Positions 17,580 through 25,483 of a stretch of DNA of 64,000 nt are shown one piece after another. The stretch's first letter is position 1. Each line of letters opens with the position of its first letter. Source of the stretch: Bradyrhizobium sp. CIAT3101. Its GTDB lineage: Bacteria > Pseudomonadota > Alphaproteobacteria > Rhizobiales > Xanthobacteraceae. The notes under the pieces were generated by a model. It ran no database searches. It had not been told where the DNA came from and saw only the letters and a list, made by a program, of their open reading frames with translations. A program made the translations under genes and the position numbers. The stretch is taken from contig NZ_CP121634.1 in assembly GCF_029714945.1 (NCBI RefSeq), forward strand, positions 4,795,001-4,859,000, in the 5' to 3' direction.

Positions 17580-17870
17580 CTAATTGGCGCCGCTCTTGGC
17601 AGCCTTGGACGACTGCTTCACAGCCGGCTTGGCCGGCGCTGCCGACTTCTTCGACGCATCATCGCCACGGGCAGTTCCCCACGGGTCGACCGGCTTCTGG
17701 TCCGGAACACTGTTGAGGGAGCGTTGATAGGCGCGCACAGCCCGAGCATCATCTTCCTTCTGCGTCGCCGTCTTCGCCTTGGGCTCTTCGCCAGGCCCTA
17801 GAACATGCTCCTCCGCCAGCGCGGGGGCGATCATCAGGGCAAGCAAGACGGTGACGGCGATTTTGTGCAT
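17580..17870 (-). CDS. small secreted protein, unknown function
   Basis: 96 residues with a signal peptide (MHKIAVTVLLALMIAPALAE, cleavage near 18). The mature part has YQRSLNSVPDQKPVDPWGTAR in the middle and ends in a Lys/Ala/Ser tail. The PVDPWG segment recurs in many small rhizobial exported proteins. Start set at 17870 before the signal peptide; 18 upstream in-frame residues are unlikely to be translated. Confidence 0.7.
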   Translation of the reverse strand: MHKIAVTVLLALMIAPALAEEHVLGPGEEPKAKTATQKEDDARAVRAYQRSLNSVPDQKPVDPWGTARGDDASKKSAAPAKPAVKQSSKAAKSGAN

Positions 17871-17981
17871 CGAGAAACTCCCCGTTCTGCGACGAGAATA
17901 GCACCACGCCGATTGCGGTAGCAATGCAGCCGAGCGTGAGTTGGGTATGACGTTGATCGTACGATGCGCGCGCTAGATCTA

Positions 17982-18338
17982 CTACTGCGCGTCGTGGGTG
18001 TGCAAAAAGCGGAATCCCCAGCCGTCCTTCAGCGAGCTCTTCGAGCAGTATCCAAACGGTTTCGGCGGCGTGCGATAACCCGCAGCTGCAATTGCTTCAC
18101 GGGCGCCGGTACCCATCCAGATTTTCCAGGCGCCGGTGGCTGGATCAACTGCGAAGGCATGAAAGACGGGAGTTTCATTCGGCATTGTGGCGGCCGATCG
18201 ATCTTGGGCGATTTGCCCGTACATCGCTCGGTAGAGATTGGTAAGGCCTTGCAGCGCGGCCTGCATCCGCGACAGATCTCCAGCGACGCGGCCGGCCTCG
18301 CATTCGGCCAGAAGTTTTGCGCGCTGAACCTGAGCCAA
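17982..18338 (-). CDS. hypothetical protein, 118 residues
   Basis: A soluble protein with an N-terminal helical half (LLAECEAGRVAGDLSRMQAALQGLTNLYRAMYGQ) and a C-terminal mixed half containing GAWKIWMGTGAREAIAAAGY and CSKSSLKDGWGFRF. Amino-acid composition is protein-like throughout. No named family recognised. It lies between the small secreted gene and tRNA-Pro on the same strand. Confidence 0.6.
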   Translation of the reverse strand: MAQVQRAKLLAECEAGRVAGDLSRMQAALQGLTNLYRAMYGQIAQDRSAATMPNETPVFHAFAVDPATGAWKIWMGTGAREAIAAAGYRTPPKPFGYCSKSSLKDGWGFRFLHTHDAQ

Positions 18339-18425
18339 ATTGACTCACCCCCTGCCCGGCTCTTCCCAATTCGATTTTCTGGGAAGATAGAGGCCAGGAA
18401 GTCACGTCTAAGTCATTGAAATCGC

Positions 18426-18502
18426 TGGTCGGGGCAGCTGGATTCGAACCAACGACCTGCAGTACCCAAAACTGCCGCGCTACCAGGCTGCGCTATACCC
18501 CG
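18426..18502 (-). tRNA. tRNA-Pro (UGG anticodon)
   Basis: A full cloverleaf can be folded: acceptor CGGGGTA/TGCCCCG (one G-T pair), D-arm with AGCGCAGCCTGGTAGCGC, anticodon stem GCAGT/ACTGC around loop TTTGGGT giving anticodon TGG, T-arm with GTTCGAATC, discriminator A and encoded CCA (18426-18428). Confidence 0.95.
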
Positions 18503-18631
18503 AATGTCTGGCGAGCCCCGTCGATACACGCTTCCCCAAGCGCCAGCAAGCTTACTAATGCCAGCAAGCTCGCTAAGCGGCACCAAGCGTCCAACCTGCC
18601 CCCAAGACGGCCATCGCCGGACTCATCGGAC

Positions 18632-19117
18632 CTATTTGCTGCCGAACAGGGGATGGCCGACGCGATCGCCGGGACGGATGCCGTATTTCTGCGCTGTTCC
18701 CGCCACCACCTCGAGGACGGCCCGGGCGGGACCTTTCGACGAAATGATCTTGGTCGAGAGCGGCTCGGTATTCTCGGCGATGCGCAGGATGCGCCCGTCG
18801 GCACGAATGAAGATCATGTCGAGCGAGACATAGGTGTTCTTCATCCACATCGAGACTTCCTGCTCGGGATTGAAGTCGAACAGCATGCCTTTGCCGTCGG
18901 CCAATTCCTTGCGGTACATCAGACCGGTCTGCTTCTCCTCGTCGGTGGTCGCCATCTCCACCGAGAACACCTGCACGCCGTTCTTGGTGACGATCTCGAG
19001 CGGCTGGAAGCTGGCGGCGCCGGCGGGCGCGCTTGCGACGGCAAAGCCGGCAACGACGAGAACGGCGGCAAGCCAGCCCCTGGCGAGGGACCAGACAGTG
19101 GTTCGATCAAGCTTCAT
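18632..19117 (-). CDS. DUF192 family exported protein
   Basis: 161 residues. A signal peptide (about 1-33, ending GAAS) is followed by one DUF192 domain with the family core EKQTGLMYRKELADGKGMLFDF, VSMWMKNTYVSLDMIFI and GIRPGDRVGH. DUF192 proteins are small beta-barrel exported proteins of unknown function. Start at 19117; 22 extra upstream residues in frame are rejected because they precede the signal peptide. Confidence 0.9.
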   Translation of the reverse strand: MKLDRTTVWSLARGWLAAVLVVAGFAVASAPAGAASFQPLEIVTKNGVQVFSVEMATTDEEKQTGLMYRKELADGKGMLFDFNPEQEVSMWMKNTYVSLDMIFIRADGRILRIAENTEPLSTKIISSKGPARAVLEVVAGTAQKYGIRPGDRVGHPLFGSK

Positions 19118-19188
19118 GGGATGGCACTCGGGACGGGCGCTGGGGCGTGGGACTGCGACATCCTTACGCGGCGATCGTGACAAAAGCC

Positions 19189-19220
19189 AGAAGCGCGCGA
19201 CCCCGGGGCCGCGCGCTTCT
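19189..19220 (-). terminator. hairpin after the double cold-shock gene
   Basis: AGAAGCGCGCG (19189-19199) pairs perfectly with its complement at 19210-19220 around a GC-rich loop, 27 bases past the stop of the cold-shock gene; GGCTTTTG follows on the minus strand. Confidence 0.55.
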
Positions 19221-19246
19221 GCTCACGAATACGAAATGGGACGCCG

Positions 19247-19903
19247 CTAGTGCGACTGGAGCCCCGGCGAGCCGGTCTCCGGATGGATCTCGGCAGCCAT
19301 CATGCCCTTGGAGCCCGGCCCAAAGCGGACCAGCACATACTGGCCCGGCCGCAGCTCGGTCATGCCGAAGCGGCGCAGCGTCTCCATGTGGACGAAGATG
19401 TCGGGGGTGCCCTCACCGCAGGTCAGGAAGCCGAACCCGCGCAGCCGGTTGAACCATTTGACCTGGGCCCGCTCGAGCCCGCTGGTCGCGGTCACCGTGA
19501 CGTGGGTGCGCGGCGGCAGCATCTGCGCCGGATGGATCGCGGTCGACTCGTCCATCGAAACGACGCGGAAGGCCTGATAGCCCTTGGCGCGCTGGATGCA
19601 CTCGACGACGATCCGGGCCCCCTCGTACGCGGTCTGGAAGCCGTCGCGCCTGAGCACGGTGACGTGCAGCAGCACGTCGGGCCATCCATTGTCGGGAACG
19701 ATGAAGCCGTAGCCCTTTGAGGCGTCGAACCATTTGATGACGCCATGAACCTCGACGAGGTTGGCGCTGCCCTCACCTAGCCCGGTGAAGGGACTGAGCG
19801 CGCTATCGCGACCAGCGCCGTGCTCGCCCGGCACTGGAACTCCCAGCTTCTTGGACTCAAATCCGTCCGACGACCCCATAACCCCGGACCCCACACATGC
19901 CAT
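19247..19903 (-). CDS. protein with two cold-shock domains
   Basis: 218 residues. Cold-shock domain 1 (about 53-120) has VIKWFDASKGYGFIVPDN and DVLLHVTVLRR; domain 2 (about 145-210) has QVKWFNRLRGFGFLTCGEG and DIFVHMETLRRFG. RNP1-like (KGYGFI, RGFGFL) and RNP2-like (VLLHV, IFVHM) motifs are intact in both, so RNA/ssDNA binding is expected. The first about 50 residues are Gly/Ser-rich and the true start may be internal. Confidence 0.9.
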   Translation of the reverse strand: MACVGSGVMGSSDGFESKKLGVPVPGEHGAGRDSALSPFTGLGEGSANLVEVHGVIKWFDASKGYGFIVPDNGWPDVLLHVTVLRRDGFQTAYEGARIVVECIQRAKGYQAFRVVSMDESTAIHPAQMLPPRTHVTVTATSGLERAQVKWFNRLRGFGFLTCGEGTPDIFVHMETLRRFGMTELRPGQYVLVRFGPGSKGMMAAEIHPETGSPGLQSH

Positions 19904-20087
19904 GCAACCCGCCTCAATGGCGGCGTCGAATCACGCGTCTTTAGAGAACCTTCAGAGAATCTTCTCAATCGACGCGACGCGAATCTTTCGAATCAAAAGA
20001 TAACACTCCCGGTTGCGAGGCATAGATAAAAAAGAGATTCGCCGGAACCTATGAACAGCTTGCACAGCCGCGAATCAAATTGATGCC

Positions 20088-20849
20088 TCAATTTGCGACA
20101 AAGGGCCCGAGTGCTTCGCCGATGTCGTGACGGATGACGAGGTCGGCGATGTCGTCCTGCTCGGTCGGCTCGCGATTGATGATCACCAAACGTGCACCGG
20201 CGTTCTTCGCCATCATCGGAAAGCCCGCCGCCGGCCACACCACGAGCGAGGAACCGATCGCGATGAAGAGATCGCAGGCCTGCGACAACTCGGTCGCGCG
20301 CTGCATTTCATCCTCGGGCATCGCCTGACCGAATGAGATCGTTGCGGTTTTCACCGGCTCGTCGCATGCGGTGCAGTTGGGTGCGCCGCCGTCCTCGTCG
20401 AAGCGGCGCTTCACCCAGTCGAGCGAATAGTCCTGCCCACATCCGATGCAGCGCGCGTAAGTGGTATTGCCGTGCAGTTCAATCACGCGATCGGCGGCGA
20501 AGCCCGAGGCCTGGTGCAGATTGTCGATGTTCTGGGTGATGACCGCGGGGATCTTGCCGGCGCGATGCAGCGAGGCGAGCGCGCGATGGCCGCGGCCGGG
20601 TTTCGCTGCGGCGAACACCTCCTCCATCGCAAAACGCCGCCGCCAGGATTCATCGCGCGCCTCTTGGCTCGCAACGAACTCATCGAACGGGATCGGACGG
20701 TTGCGGGTCCAAATTCCACCCGGCGATCGGAAGTCGGGGATGCCGCATTCGGTCGAGATGCCGGCGCCGGTGAACGGCACGATGATCTTGGCGCTTGCGA
20801 TCATGTCGCCGAGTCGTTCGACACCGCTCTGAAGGTCCGATGCAATCAC
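20088..20849 (-). CDS. cobB: Sir2 family NAD-dependent protein deacylase
   Basis: 253 residues. It removes acyl groups from lysines using NAD. Signatures: PFTGAGISTECGIPDFRSPGG, ITQNIDNLHQASG, the catalytic His in ELHGNTTYARC, two CxxC zinc pairs (CIGC, CTAC) and GSSLVVWPAAGF. Start set at a GTG at 20849 because AGGAGG lies 8 bases upstream; the longer ATG frame (20894) lacks one. The gene stands alone. Substrate class (acetyl versus succinyl) is not decided here. Confidence 0.93.
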   Translation of the reverse strand: MIASDLQSGVERLGDMIASAKIIVPFTGAGISTECGIPDFRSPGGIWTRNRPIPFDEFVASQEARDESWRRRFAMEEVFAAAKPGRGHRALASLHRAGKIPAVITQNIDNLHQASGFAADRVIELHGNTTYARCIGCGQDYSLDWVKRRFDEDGGAPNCTACDEPVKTATISFGQAMPEDEMQRATELSQACDLFIAIGSSLVVWPAAGFPMMAKNAGARLVIINREPTEQDDIADLVIRHDIGEALGPFVAN

Positions 20850-21114
20850 TCGCCGCCTCCTGATTTGCCGTCGCGCTAGCTGCAACATCTGCAAGCGACA
20901 AGATTGTTGACGCTGTTATCCACCGCCGCGCAAGCCGTGAACGGCGATAGGGCGGCAATTTTTTCCGACCATCGCATATCACAATCCTGCAATGCCTCCT
21001 CCCCATTGACGCCCCAATCAGAAGCGCCAATGCATGTGTTGACGCGACTCAATGTGATTGCGGCGGCAGTGCTTGAGTTCAGAAGTGCACATACTCAAGT
21101 CGTGGGGATTTGAC

Positions 21115-21279
21115 ATGACCGAAGACGAACAACGCAAGATCCGCGAACGCGAAGAAATTGCCGCTCGTGTCGCCGCGTTCCGTGCCACCCAGGAAAAATT
21201 CAAACGCGAGCGCGAGGAGTATTTTGTCTCGACGCTCGAGAACGCCCGCAAGGTGGAACGCCCCTCGCTCTGGCCGTAA
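21115..21279 (+). CDS. small charged helical protein
   Basis: 54 residues, beginning MTEDEQRKIREREEIAARVAA, highly charged and predicted to be one long amphipathic helix. It is followed by a strong intrinsic terminator, which supports a real transcript. Function unknown. Confidence 0.65.
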   Translation: MTEDEQRKIREREEIAARVAAFRATQEKFKREREEYFVSTLENARKVERPSLWP

Positions 21280-21315
21280 TATCGCGCAATTTCGCGCGAG
21301 ACCTGCGCACACGAA

Positions 21316-21346
21316 AAAAAGCCCGGAGCATCGCTCCGGGCTTTTT
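21316..21346. terminator. bidirectional intrinsic terminator
   Basis: AAAAAGCCCGGAGC (21316-21329) pairs with its perfect complement (21333-21346) around an ATC loop. T-runs on both strands let it end both the small + gene and the convergent minus gene at 21361. Confidence 0.9.
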
Positions 21347-21360
21347 CGATTCCTCAGCCG

Positions 21361-21636
21361 TTACCAGTGACGGTAATAATGGCGGTGCCGATAGTACGGC
21401 CCATCGCCGTAGTAGCCGTACGGACCGGGGCTATAATAGGCCGGGCCGCCATAATAGCCGTAGCCCGGGCCATAGTAGCCATACGGATGGGATGCCGCGA
21501 TCGCGCCGGCGGTGATCGCACCGGCGGCCAGACCGAACGCCAGACCCGGGCCGATGCCGCGCGCCTGCGCAGGTGCTGCAACCGCGGTCGCGCCGACGGC
21601 CGCGACGGTGGCAAGGACTGCGAGTGTCTTCTTCAT
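21361..21636 (-). CDS. small exported Gly/Tyr-rich protein
   Basis: 91 residues. A signal peptide (MKKTLAVLATVAAVGATAVAAPAQA, cleavage near 25) precedes a hydrophobic Ala/Gly stretch and a C-terminal YYGPGYGYYGG-type repeat ending RHRHYYRHW. GAAGGAGG lies upstream of the ATG. Such Gly/Tyr/His-rich exported proteins are frequent in rhizobia; no function is known. Confidence 0.8.
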   Translation of the reverse strand: MKKTLAVLATVAAVGATAVAAPAQARGIGPGLAFGLAAGAITAGAIAASHPYGYYGPGYGYYGGPAYYSPGPYGYYGDGPYYRHRHYYRHW

Positions 21637-21813
21637 GATCTCCTCCTTCGCATCTCGCAGGGACAACGCGGACCACACGCGATGGTTCGGCCTTCGTGGA
21701 ACCGCACGCCACGAAAAAAAGTTGGCCACCGAAGGAACGATATCGGGAGTTGCGGATTGGACATGCAAGTGCGGAAGCCTCCGCCATCCGGGTCGAGGCG
21801 ACAGCACGAAAGA

Positions 21814-21848
21814 CCCCGTCAGCATCTCCGCGGTGCTGGCGGGGTTTT
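21814..21848 (+). terminator. intrinsic terminator with no gene upstream
   Basis: CCCCGTCAGCA (21814-21824) pairs with TGCTGGCGGGG (21834-21844; one G-T) and TTTTCC follows. The only + feature upstream is the earlier terminator at 21316, so this hairpin may end an unannotated short RNA. Confidence 0.6.
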
Positions 21849-21918
21849 CCGTTTCGAACGACAAAAATGGCAGCAGAGATCAAGCGCTGCCGGCGGGGCG
21901 GAGGTCGAGGAGGAGAGA

Positions 21919-22149
21919 TTGCCGATATCCGCTTTGCTGGCCCGCATCCGCAGGCTTGTTCCCAAATCCAACGCGCAGCATTACGACGAGATCGTGCGCA
22001 ACTTCGGCGTCGGCGCGCTGCGCCCGCCGCCGACGCCGATGAGCGACGGCGAGCTCGCGCGCGCCATTGCCGAGTTCCTCAAGGCATCGCCCTCGGCGGA
22101 ATCGGTTGCGGCGCTCGGGCGGCGGCTCGATCCGACCTCGCCGCTCTGA
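21919..22149 (+). CDS. small helical protein, unknown function
   Basis: 76 residues from a TTG start at 21919, with GAGGAGG ending 7 bases upstream. The protein reads MPISALLARIRRLVPKSNAQ, then HYDEIVRNFGVGALRPPPTPMSDGELARAIAEFL. Composition is protein-like and soluble. No family recognised. Confidence 0.6.
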   Translation: MPISALLARIRRLVPKSNAQHYDEIVRNFGVGALRPPPTPMSDGELARAIAEFLKASPSAESVAALGRRLDPTSPL

Positions 22150-22240
22150 TTTCCTTGAAGCAAGCCTCTGGGCCAATCGGGAACAAGGACGTCCCGCACA
22201 CGTTGAGGTAGTCTTCCCGCAAGAGAAGAAGAGGCTCGTC

Positions 22241-22366
22241 ATGCCTGCCTGGCTCGAAGTCCTGCTCAACCTGTCCGGCTATGCCGGCTTCGTGGCGCTT
22301 GCGACACGCGGCGCCGCATGCCCGCGCGATTCCGCCGACGGTGAGGCCTATAACGGCAAGCGTTAG
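22241..22366 (+). CDS. microprotein with N-terminal hydrophobic helix
   Basis: 41 residues: MPAWLEVLLNLSGYAGFVAL, then a short polar tail with one Cys. AAGAGAAGAAGAGG precedes the ATG. The first 23 residues can form an amphipathic or membrane helix. Function unknown. Confidence 0.5.
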   Translation: MPAWLEVLLNLSGYAGFVALATRGAACPRDSADGEAYNGKR

Positions 22367-22398
22367 TTCGCGTGCGGCGCCTAATGTGCCTGCGGCGC

Positions 22399-22644
22399 TT
22401 AATGTGCCTGCGGCGCTTGGCCCGCGGTGCGCACCAACCGGTCGGCCTTGACCGCGACGCGAATGTCTTCGTCCTGCGGCCGCAGCGAAAAGCTGATCAC
22501 CACGAAGGCGAGACAGAACAGCGTGCCGACGACGGCGACGCGGCGATAGGTCTGGCGGTCGCCCTGATAAAATGACGGTTCTAAAAACGGTGTCATGAAT
22601 TGGTTCTTGGCAAAATCGGTTTTCTTGTTGTCGTTGCCAGACAC
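22399..22644 (-). CDS. small single-pass membrane protein
   Basis: 81 residues from a GTG start. An Asn/Lys-rich N-terminus (MSGNDNKKTDFAKNQFMTPF) is followed by a transmembrane helix (about residues 36-53) and a charged tail. The 13-mer TCGGTTAGGTTAA lies 39-51 bases upstream of the start and also occurs upstream of the 14606 gene. Function unknown. Confidence 0.65.
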   Translation of the reverse strand: MSGNDNKKTDFAKNQFMTPFLEPSFYQGDRQTYRRVAVVGTLFCLAFVVISFSLRPQDEDIRVAVKADRLVRTAGQAPQAH

Positions 22645-22682
22645 CTATCCCAACGCGCGGCAAGCGCAACGCGATTGGGCTT

Positions 22683-22695
22683 TTAACCTAACCGA
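22683..22695 (-). promoter_or_regulatory. second copy of TCGGTTAGGTTAA motif
   Basis: Exact 13-base match to 14931-14943, placed close to the start of a minus-strand small membrane protein gene. A shared regulator-binding site is possible. Confidence 0.3.
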
Positions 22696-22746
22696 ATAGG
22701 GTTATCGCGATCGCTGCAAGCTTTCGTTAGGAGATGGCGGAGCGCC

Positions 22747-23097
22747 TCACGCCTCCGCCAGCCACTTCAGCGAGGCGCGAAAGCCGAGGCTGCGATGGCC
22801 GGCGACCAGCACGGTGCCATATACCTCGGCCCCCTCCTCGGTGAACGTTCCCGAAAAACCACTGGTTGCCTCCGCACCGGCGAAGAGCGGCCTCACCAGC
22901 GGATCGGCGAACGGCGAATGCTGGTTGGTGGCGAGCTCGCCCTTCCAGGTGCCGTTGCCGACGGTGTAGGAGCCGTGCGACCAGAAGTAAGGTCCGCCGC
23001 CGAGCAGCACGCCATCGCGCAAGATCAGCACGCCGCTGTCGCGGCCCTTCACGCCATCGAGCATGTGGATATGGATGGAGTAGAGCCCGTTCTTCAT
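22747..23097 (-). CDS. GrlR family-like protein
   Basis: 116 residues. MKNGLYSIHIHMLDGVKGRD and VLILRDGVLLGGGPYFWSHGSY resemble the small beta-barrel GrlR regulatory family first known from enteropathogen LEE islands but widespread in rhizobia as solo genes. It ends SLGFRASLKWLAEA. Start at 23097 matches the family start; a longer frame adds 42 residues. Its role here is unknown. Confidence 0.75.
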   Translation of the reverse strand: MKNGLYSIHIHMLDGVKGRDSGVLILRDGVLLGGGPYFWSHGSYTVGNGTWKGELATNQHSPFADPLVRPLFAGAEATSGFSGTFTEEGAEVYGTVLVAGHRSLGFRASLKWLAEA

Positions 23098-23325
23098 CGA
23101 TGCGCCCTCCGTCCACCGGACGATAGCGCGGCGCATGGGAGGCGTCGACCGGCTTTGTTCCGGCTTCGCCGCCATTTCGTTCTCGAAGAACGAATCGGAA
23201 TCGACGAAATCGTCCCCGGCCAACTCTTAACGATCCGTTTGCATGCAAACGAGCTCGACATCACGACGGACGCGCGATCAGACGCGCAGTCACATCGGAT
23301 TGTCGTCGCTTCACGCCGAGACCAC

Positions 23326-23478
23326 TCAGGCCGCGCGTTTCGCCTCGCCCCTCTCCGAACTGCCCTTCTCCGAGAAACATTCCAGGATCTGGATGCGGAG
23401 TTCTTCCGCGGCCGGGCCCTCGACCTTCCTGAGCTGGTTCCAGAGCCGGATCACTTCGCGCTGTTTCTCGACGGTCAT
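23326..23478 (-). CDS. small helical protein, 50 residues
   Basis: MTVEKQREVIRLWNQLRKVE starts a charged, helical 50-residue protein. GGAGGTGACTC immediately precedes the ATG, an excellent ribosome site with 6-base spacing. Codon use fits. No family recognised. Confidence 0.65.
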   Translation of the reverse strand: MTVEKQREVIRLWNQLRKVEGPAAEELRIQILECFSEKGSSERGEAKRAA

Positions 23479-23598
23479 GAGTCACCTCCAAAGCAGGTGA
23501 TTCACTAGAACAAAATGAGAACAAAAAGTCCAGTCCTCGCGCGAAATTTCCTGTGATGTCGCGTTGAACCTTTTCGGCGCGCCACGGACCTATGGATG

Positions 23599-23618
23599 CT
23601 GGGGATTTCAGCGCCCAG
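23599..23618 (-). repeat. CGCTGAAATC hairpin copy
   Basis: On the minus strand CTGGG-CGCTGAAATC-CCCAG, a 5-bp stem with a 10-base loop. The loop is identical to that at 15339-15348 and 23719-23728; the stem base pair differs compensatorily from TTGGG/CCCAA at 15334. Confidence 0.5.
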
Positions 23619-23701
23619 TCAGATGCCGGCGCCGCGATGGACGATCATACTCCGTCACCGCGGCGCTGTTGCTTTTTGGATTTTCAACCTTAAGTTAGAC
23701 A

Positions 23702-23778
23702 CACTGCTGACGGCCAGGCGCTGAAATCCCAACGCCGTCAGCAAGAGAGCCCCGTGCGCAAGCGCGGGGTTTTTCTTT
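23702..23778 (+). ncRNA. candidate small RNA with CGCTGAAATC apical loop and terminator
   Basis: A perfect 10-bp stem TGCTGACGGC/GCCGTCAGCA (23705-23714, 23734-23743) encloses CGCTGAAATC. Six bases later an intrinsic terminator CCCCGTGC-GCAA-GCGCGGGG-TTTTTC (23750-23774) follows. A possible promoter is TTGCTT (23669) with TAAGTT (23691), 16-base spacing. No protein-coding frame fits. The RNA would be about 75 nt. Confidence 0.5.
23750..23774 (+). terminator. intrinsic terminator with GCAA tetraloop
   Basis: 8-bp stem CCCCGTGC/GCGCGGGG (one G-T), GCAA tetraloop, then TTTTTCTTTT. No coding gene ends nearby on this strand. Confidence 0.75.
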
Positions 23779-23799
23779 TGAAAATCGGGTGGTGACCTG

Positions 23800-23941
23800 C
23801 GGGGAAGTTGGAGGGATCGACGCGCACGATCACGTCTTTGCGCGATGAACTTTTTCAGCGCTGGCGCGTCTAATCAATGAAGCTTCCCCCAAGCTTCACC
23901 CCCCATCAGAAAACCCCGCTTCCCCCAGGCGGGGTTTTCCC
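23800..23941 (+). ncRNA. candidate small RNA with C-rich (CCCCC) loops
   Basis: TGAAGCTT-CCCCC-AAGCTTCA (23878-23898) is a perfect 8-bp hairpin with a pure C loop, and the following terminator hairpin also exposes TTCCCCCAG. Between them is another CACCCCCC. Repeated C-rich loops recall alphaproteobacterial sRNAs with anti-Shine-Dalgarno loops (for example the CCUCCUCCC family), though the motif is not identical. The 5' end is a guess. Confidence 0.4.
23909..23939. terminator. strong intrinsic terminator
   Basis: GAAAACCCCGC (23909-23919) pairs perfectly with GCGGGGTTTTC (23929-23939). T-runs on both strands mean it can end both the candidate + RNA and the minus-strand HU gene, whose stop lies 58 bases away. 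Confidence 0.85.
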
Positions 23942-23997
23942 CTTTTTGGTCGGCATCACGTCGCCCGCCGGCACGCAGACGACGCGCTGGCGCCGGA

Positions 23998-24294
23998 TCA
24001 GACCGAGTCCTTGGCCACCTTCAGCGGCGAAGCCTTGACCGACTTGCTCGCCGGCTTCGCAGCGAACTGCATCGGCTCCTTGGTGAAGGGATTGACGCCC
24101 ATGCGGGCTTCGGTCGCAGGCTTGTTGACGACCGACATCTTCACGAAACCGGGAATAACGAACTCACCGGACTCGTTGAGCTCCTTGTAGCCGACGGTCG
24201 CCATGTACTCGATGACCGACTTCACGTCGTTCTTCGCAAGCTGCGTGCCTTCCGCAATTGCATCGATCAATTGGGTCTTGGTCATCTTTGCCAT
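23998..24294 (-). CDS. hup: HU family DNA-binding protein
   Basis: 98 residues. It starts MAKMTKTQLIDAIAEGTQLAKNDVKSVIEY (helical dimer body) and has the beta-arm region GEFVIPGFVKMSVVNKPATEARMGVNPFT with the Pro-containing tip. The C-terminal extension after PMQFAAKP is Lys/Ala-rich. It condenses DNA as a nucleoid protein. Start at 24294; a longer frame adds ten residues without support. Confidence 0.93.
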   Translation of the reverse strand: MAKMTKTQLIDAIAEGTQLAKNDVKSVIEYMATVGYKELNESGEFVIPGFVKMSVVNKPATEARMGVNPFTKEPMQFAAKPASKSVKASPLKVAKDSV

Positions 24295-24581
24295 GTCTGG
24301 ACTTCCTCTGAATTGGGTGCGCACGAGCTGCGTCGTGGCTTTATCCGGGAAGCGGTAAAACCACGCGGGCCACGCGTCTGTTCATGCCTGTCGGCCACGA
24401 AGCAGCCGGGCTTAGAACCCATTGAGGCCGAAAACGCAAGCCGCAGTTCAGACCGAGTTCCGTAATGTTTCCGCCGGGACATTCCCCGCGTGCGGCGACG
24501 ACAAATCGAATTCCGCAGCATCCCTAGAGAGTTCGCCAAGCTTTTCGCGAACCGTGCGGACGCATCCGCGCTCGCGCGCGA

Positions 24582-25388
24582 CTAGGTCTCCTGAGACACA
24601 CTGCTGAGATATTTGGCCGGCGGCTTGCCGAGCGCCTTCCTGAACATCGTGATGAACGCCGTGACCGATTCATAGCCGAGATCGGCGGAGACCTGCTGCA
24701 CGCTCGCGCCTGCAGCAAGCTCCCTGATCGCGACGATCAGATGCAGTTGCTGACGCCAGCGTCCAAACGTCAGCCCCGTCTCCTTGGCGACGAGCCGCGC
24801 AAGACTGCTCTCGCTGAGCGCGACATGATCGGCCCATTCCGAAAGCGTGCGACGGTCCGCCGGATTGTCCGCCAGGGCAGTCGCGATGCGTTTCAACCGC
24901 GGCTCGCGCGAGAGCGGCAGATGCAATTGCTGCACGGGCATGCGCGGCAACTCGCCGAGCAGCACGCCGATCAGGCGCTCCCGCCTCGCCTCGTCATGCT
25001 GCGCGCCGTCGGACAGCGCGACGATCAACTCGCGCAGCAATGGCGAGATCGAAATGGTGCAGCAGCGATCGGGCAGACCGACCAGTTCCGCCTCGATATA
25101 GACGAAGAACAGACGCGCATTCGCCGTCGCGCGATTGCTGTGCGGCATGTCGCCGGGAATCCAGACCGCGCAATGCGGCGGCACCATCCACAGCCCGCTC
25201 GGAACGCGGCAGGTCACGCCGCCGCCGAGCGACACCACGAGCTGTCCTTTGCGATGGCTGTGGTCGGGCACCTCGCCTTTGGTCCCGCCGGCATCGACGC
25301 GCACGGCAATGACCGGCGCGGCACGGTCGTCCACGTCGAGGTCGAGCCAGGGATACTGGAGCGGGTATTGGAGCTTCTGTCGGATCAT
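24582..25388 (-). CDS. AraC family regulator with cupin N-domain
   Basis: 268 residues. The N-terminal half is a cupin-like sensor (PDHSHRKGQLVVSLGGGV, then WIPGDMPHSNR), the C-terminal 100 residues are the AraC DNA-binding domain (WADHVALSESSLARLVAKETGLTF, then VQQVSADLGYESVTAFITMFRKALGKPPAKY). It is divergent from the esterase gene with 95 bp between them and probably controls it (inferred). Confidence 0.9.
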   Translation of the reverse strand: MIRQKLQYPLQYPWLDLDVDDRAAPVIAVRVDAGGTKGEVPDHSHRKGQLVVSLGGGVTCRVPSGLWMVPPHCAVWIPGDMPHSNRATANARLFFVYIEAELVGLPDRCCTISISPLLRELIVALSDGAQHDEARRERLIGVLLGELPRMPVQQLHLPLSREPRLKRIATALADNPADRRTLSEWADHVALSESSLARLVAKETGLTFGRWRQQLHLIVAIRELAAGASVQQVSADLGYESVTAFITMFRKALGKPPAKYLSSVSQET

Positions 25389-25483
25389 TGACGTTTTTTA
25401 GCGATCAATTGAAATTATACACAGATTCATCCATCCGGAAAGCCGCTAGATCTCGGCTCGCCCCCAACTAAGGAGTTGCGACC

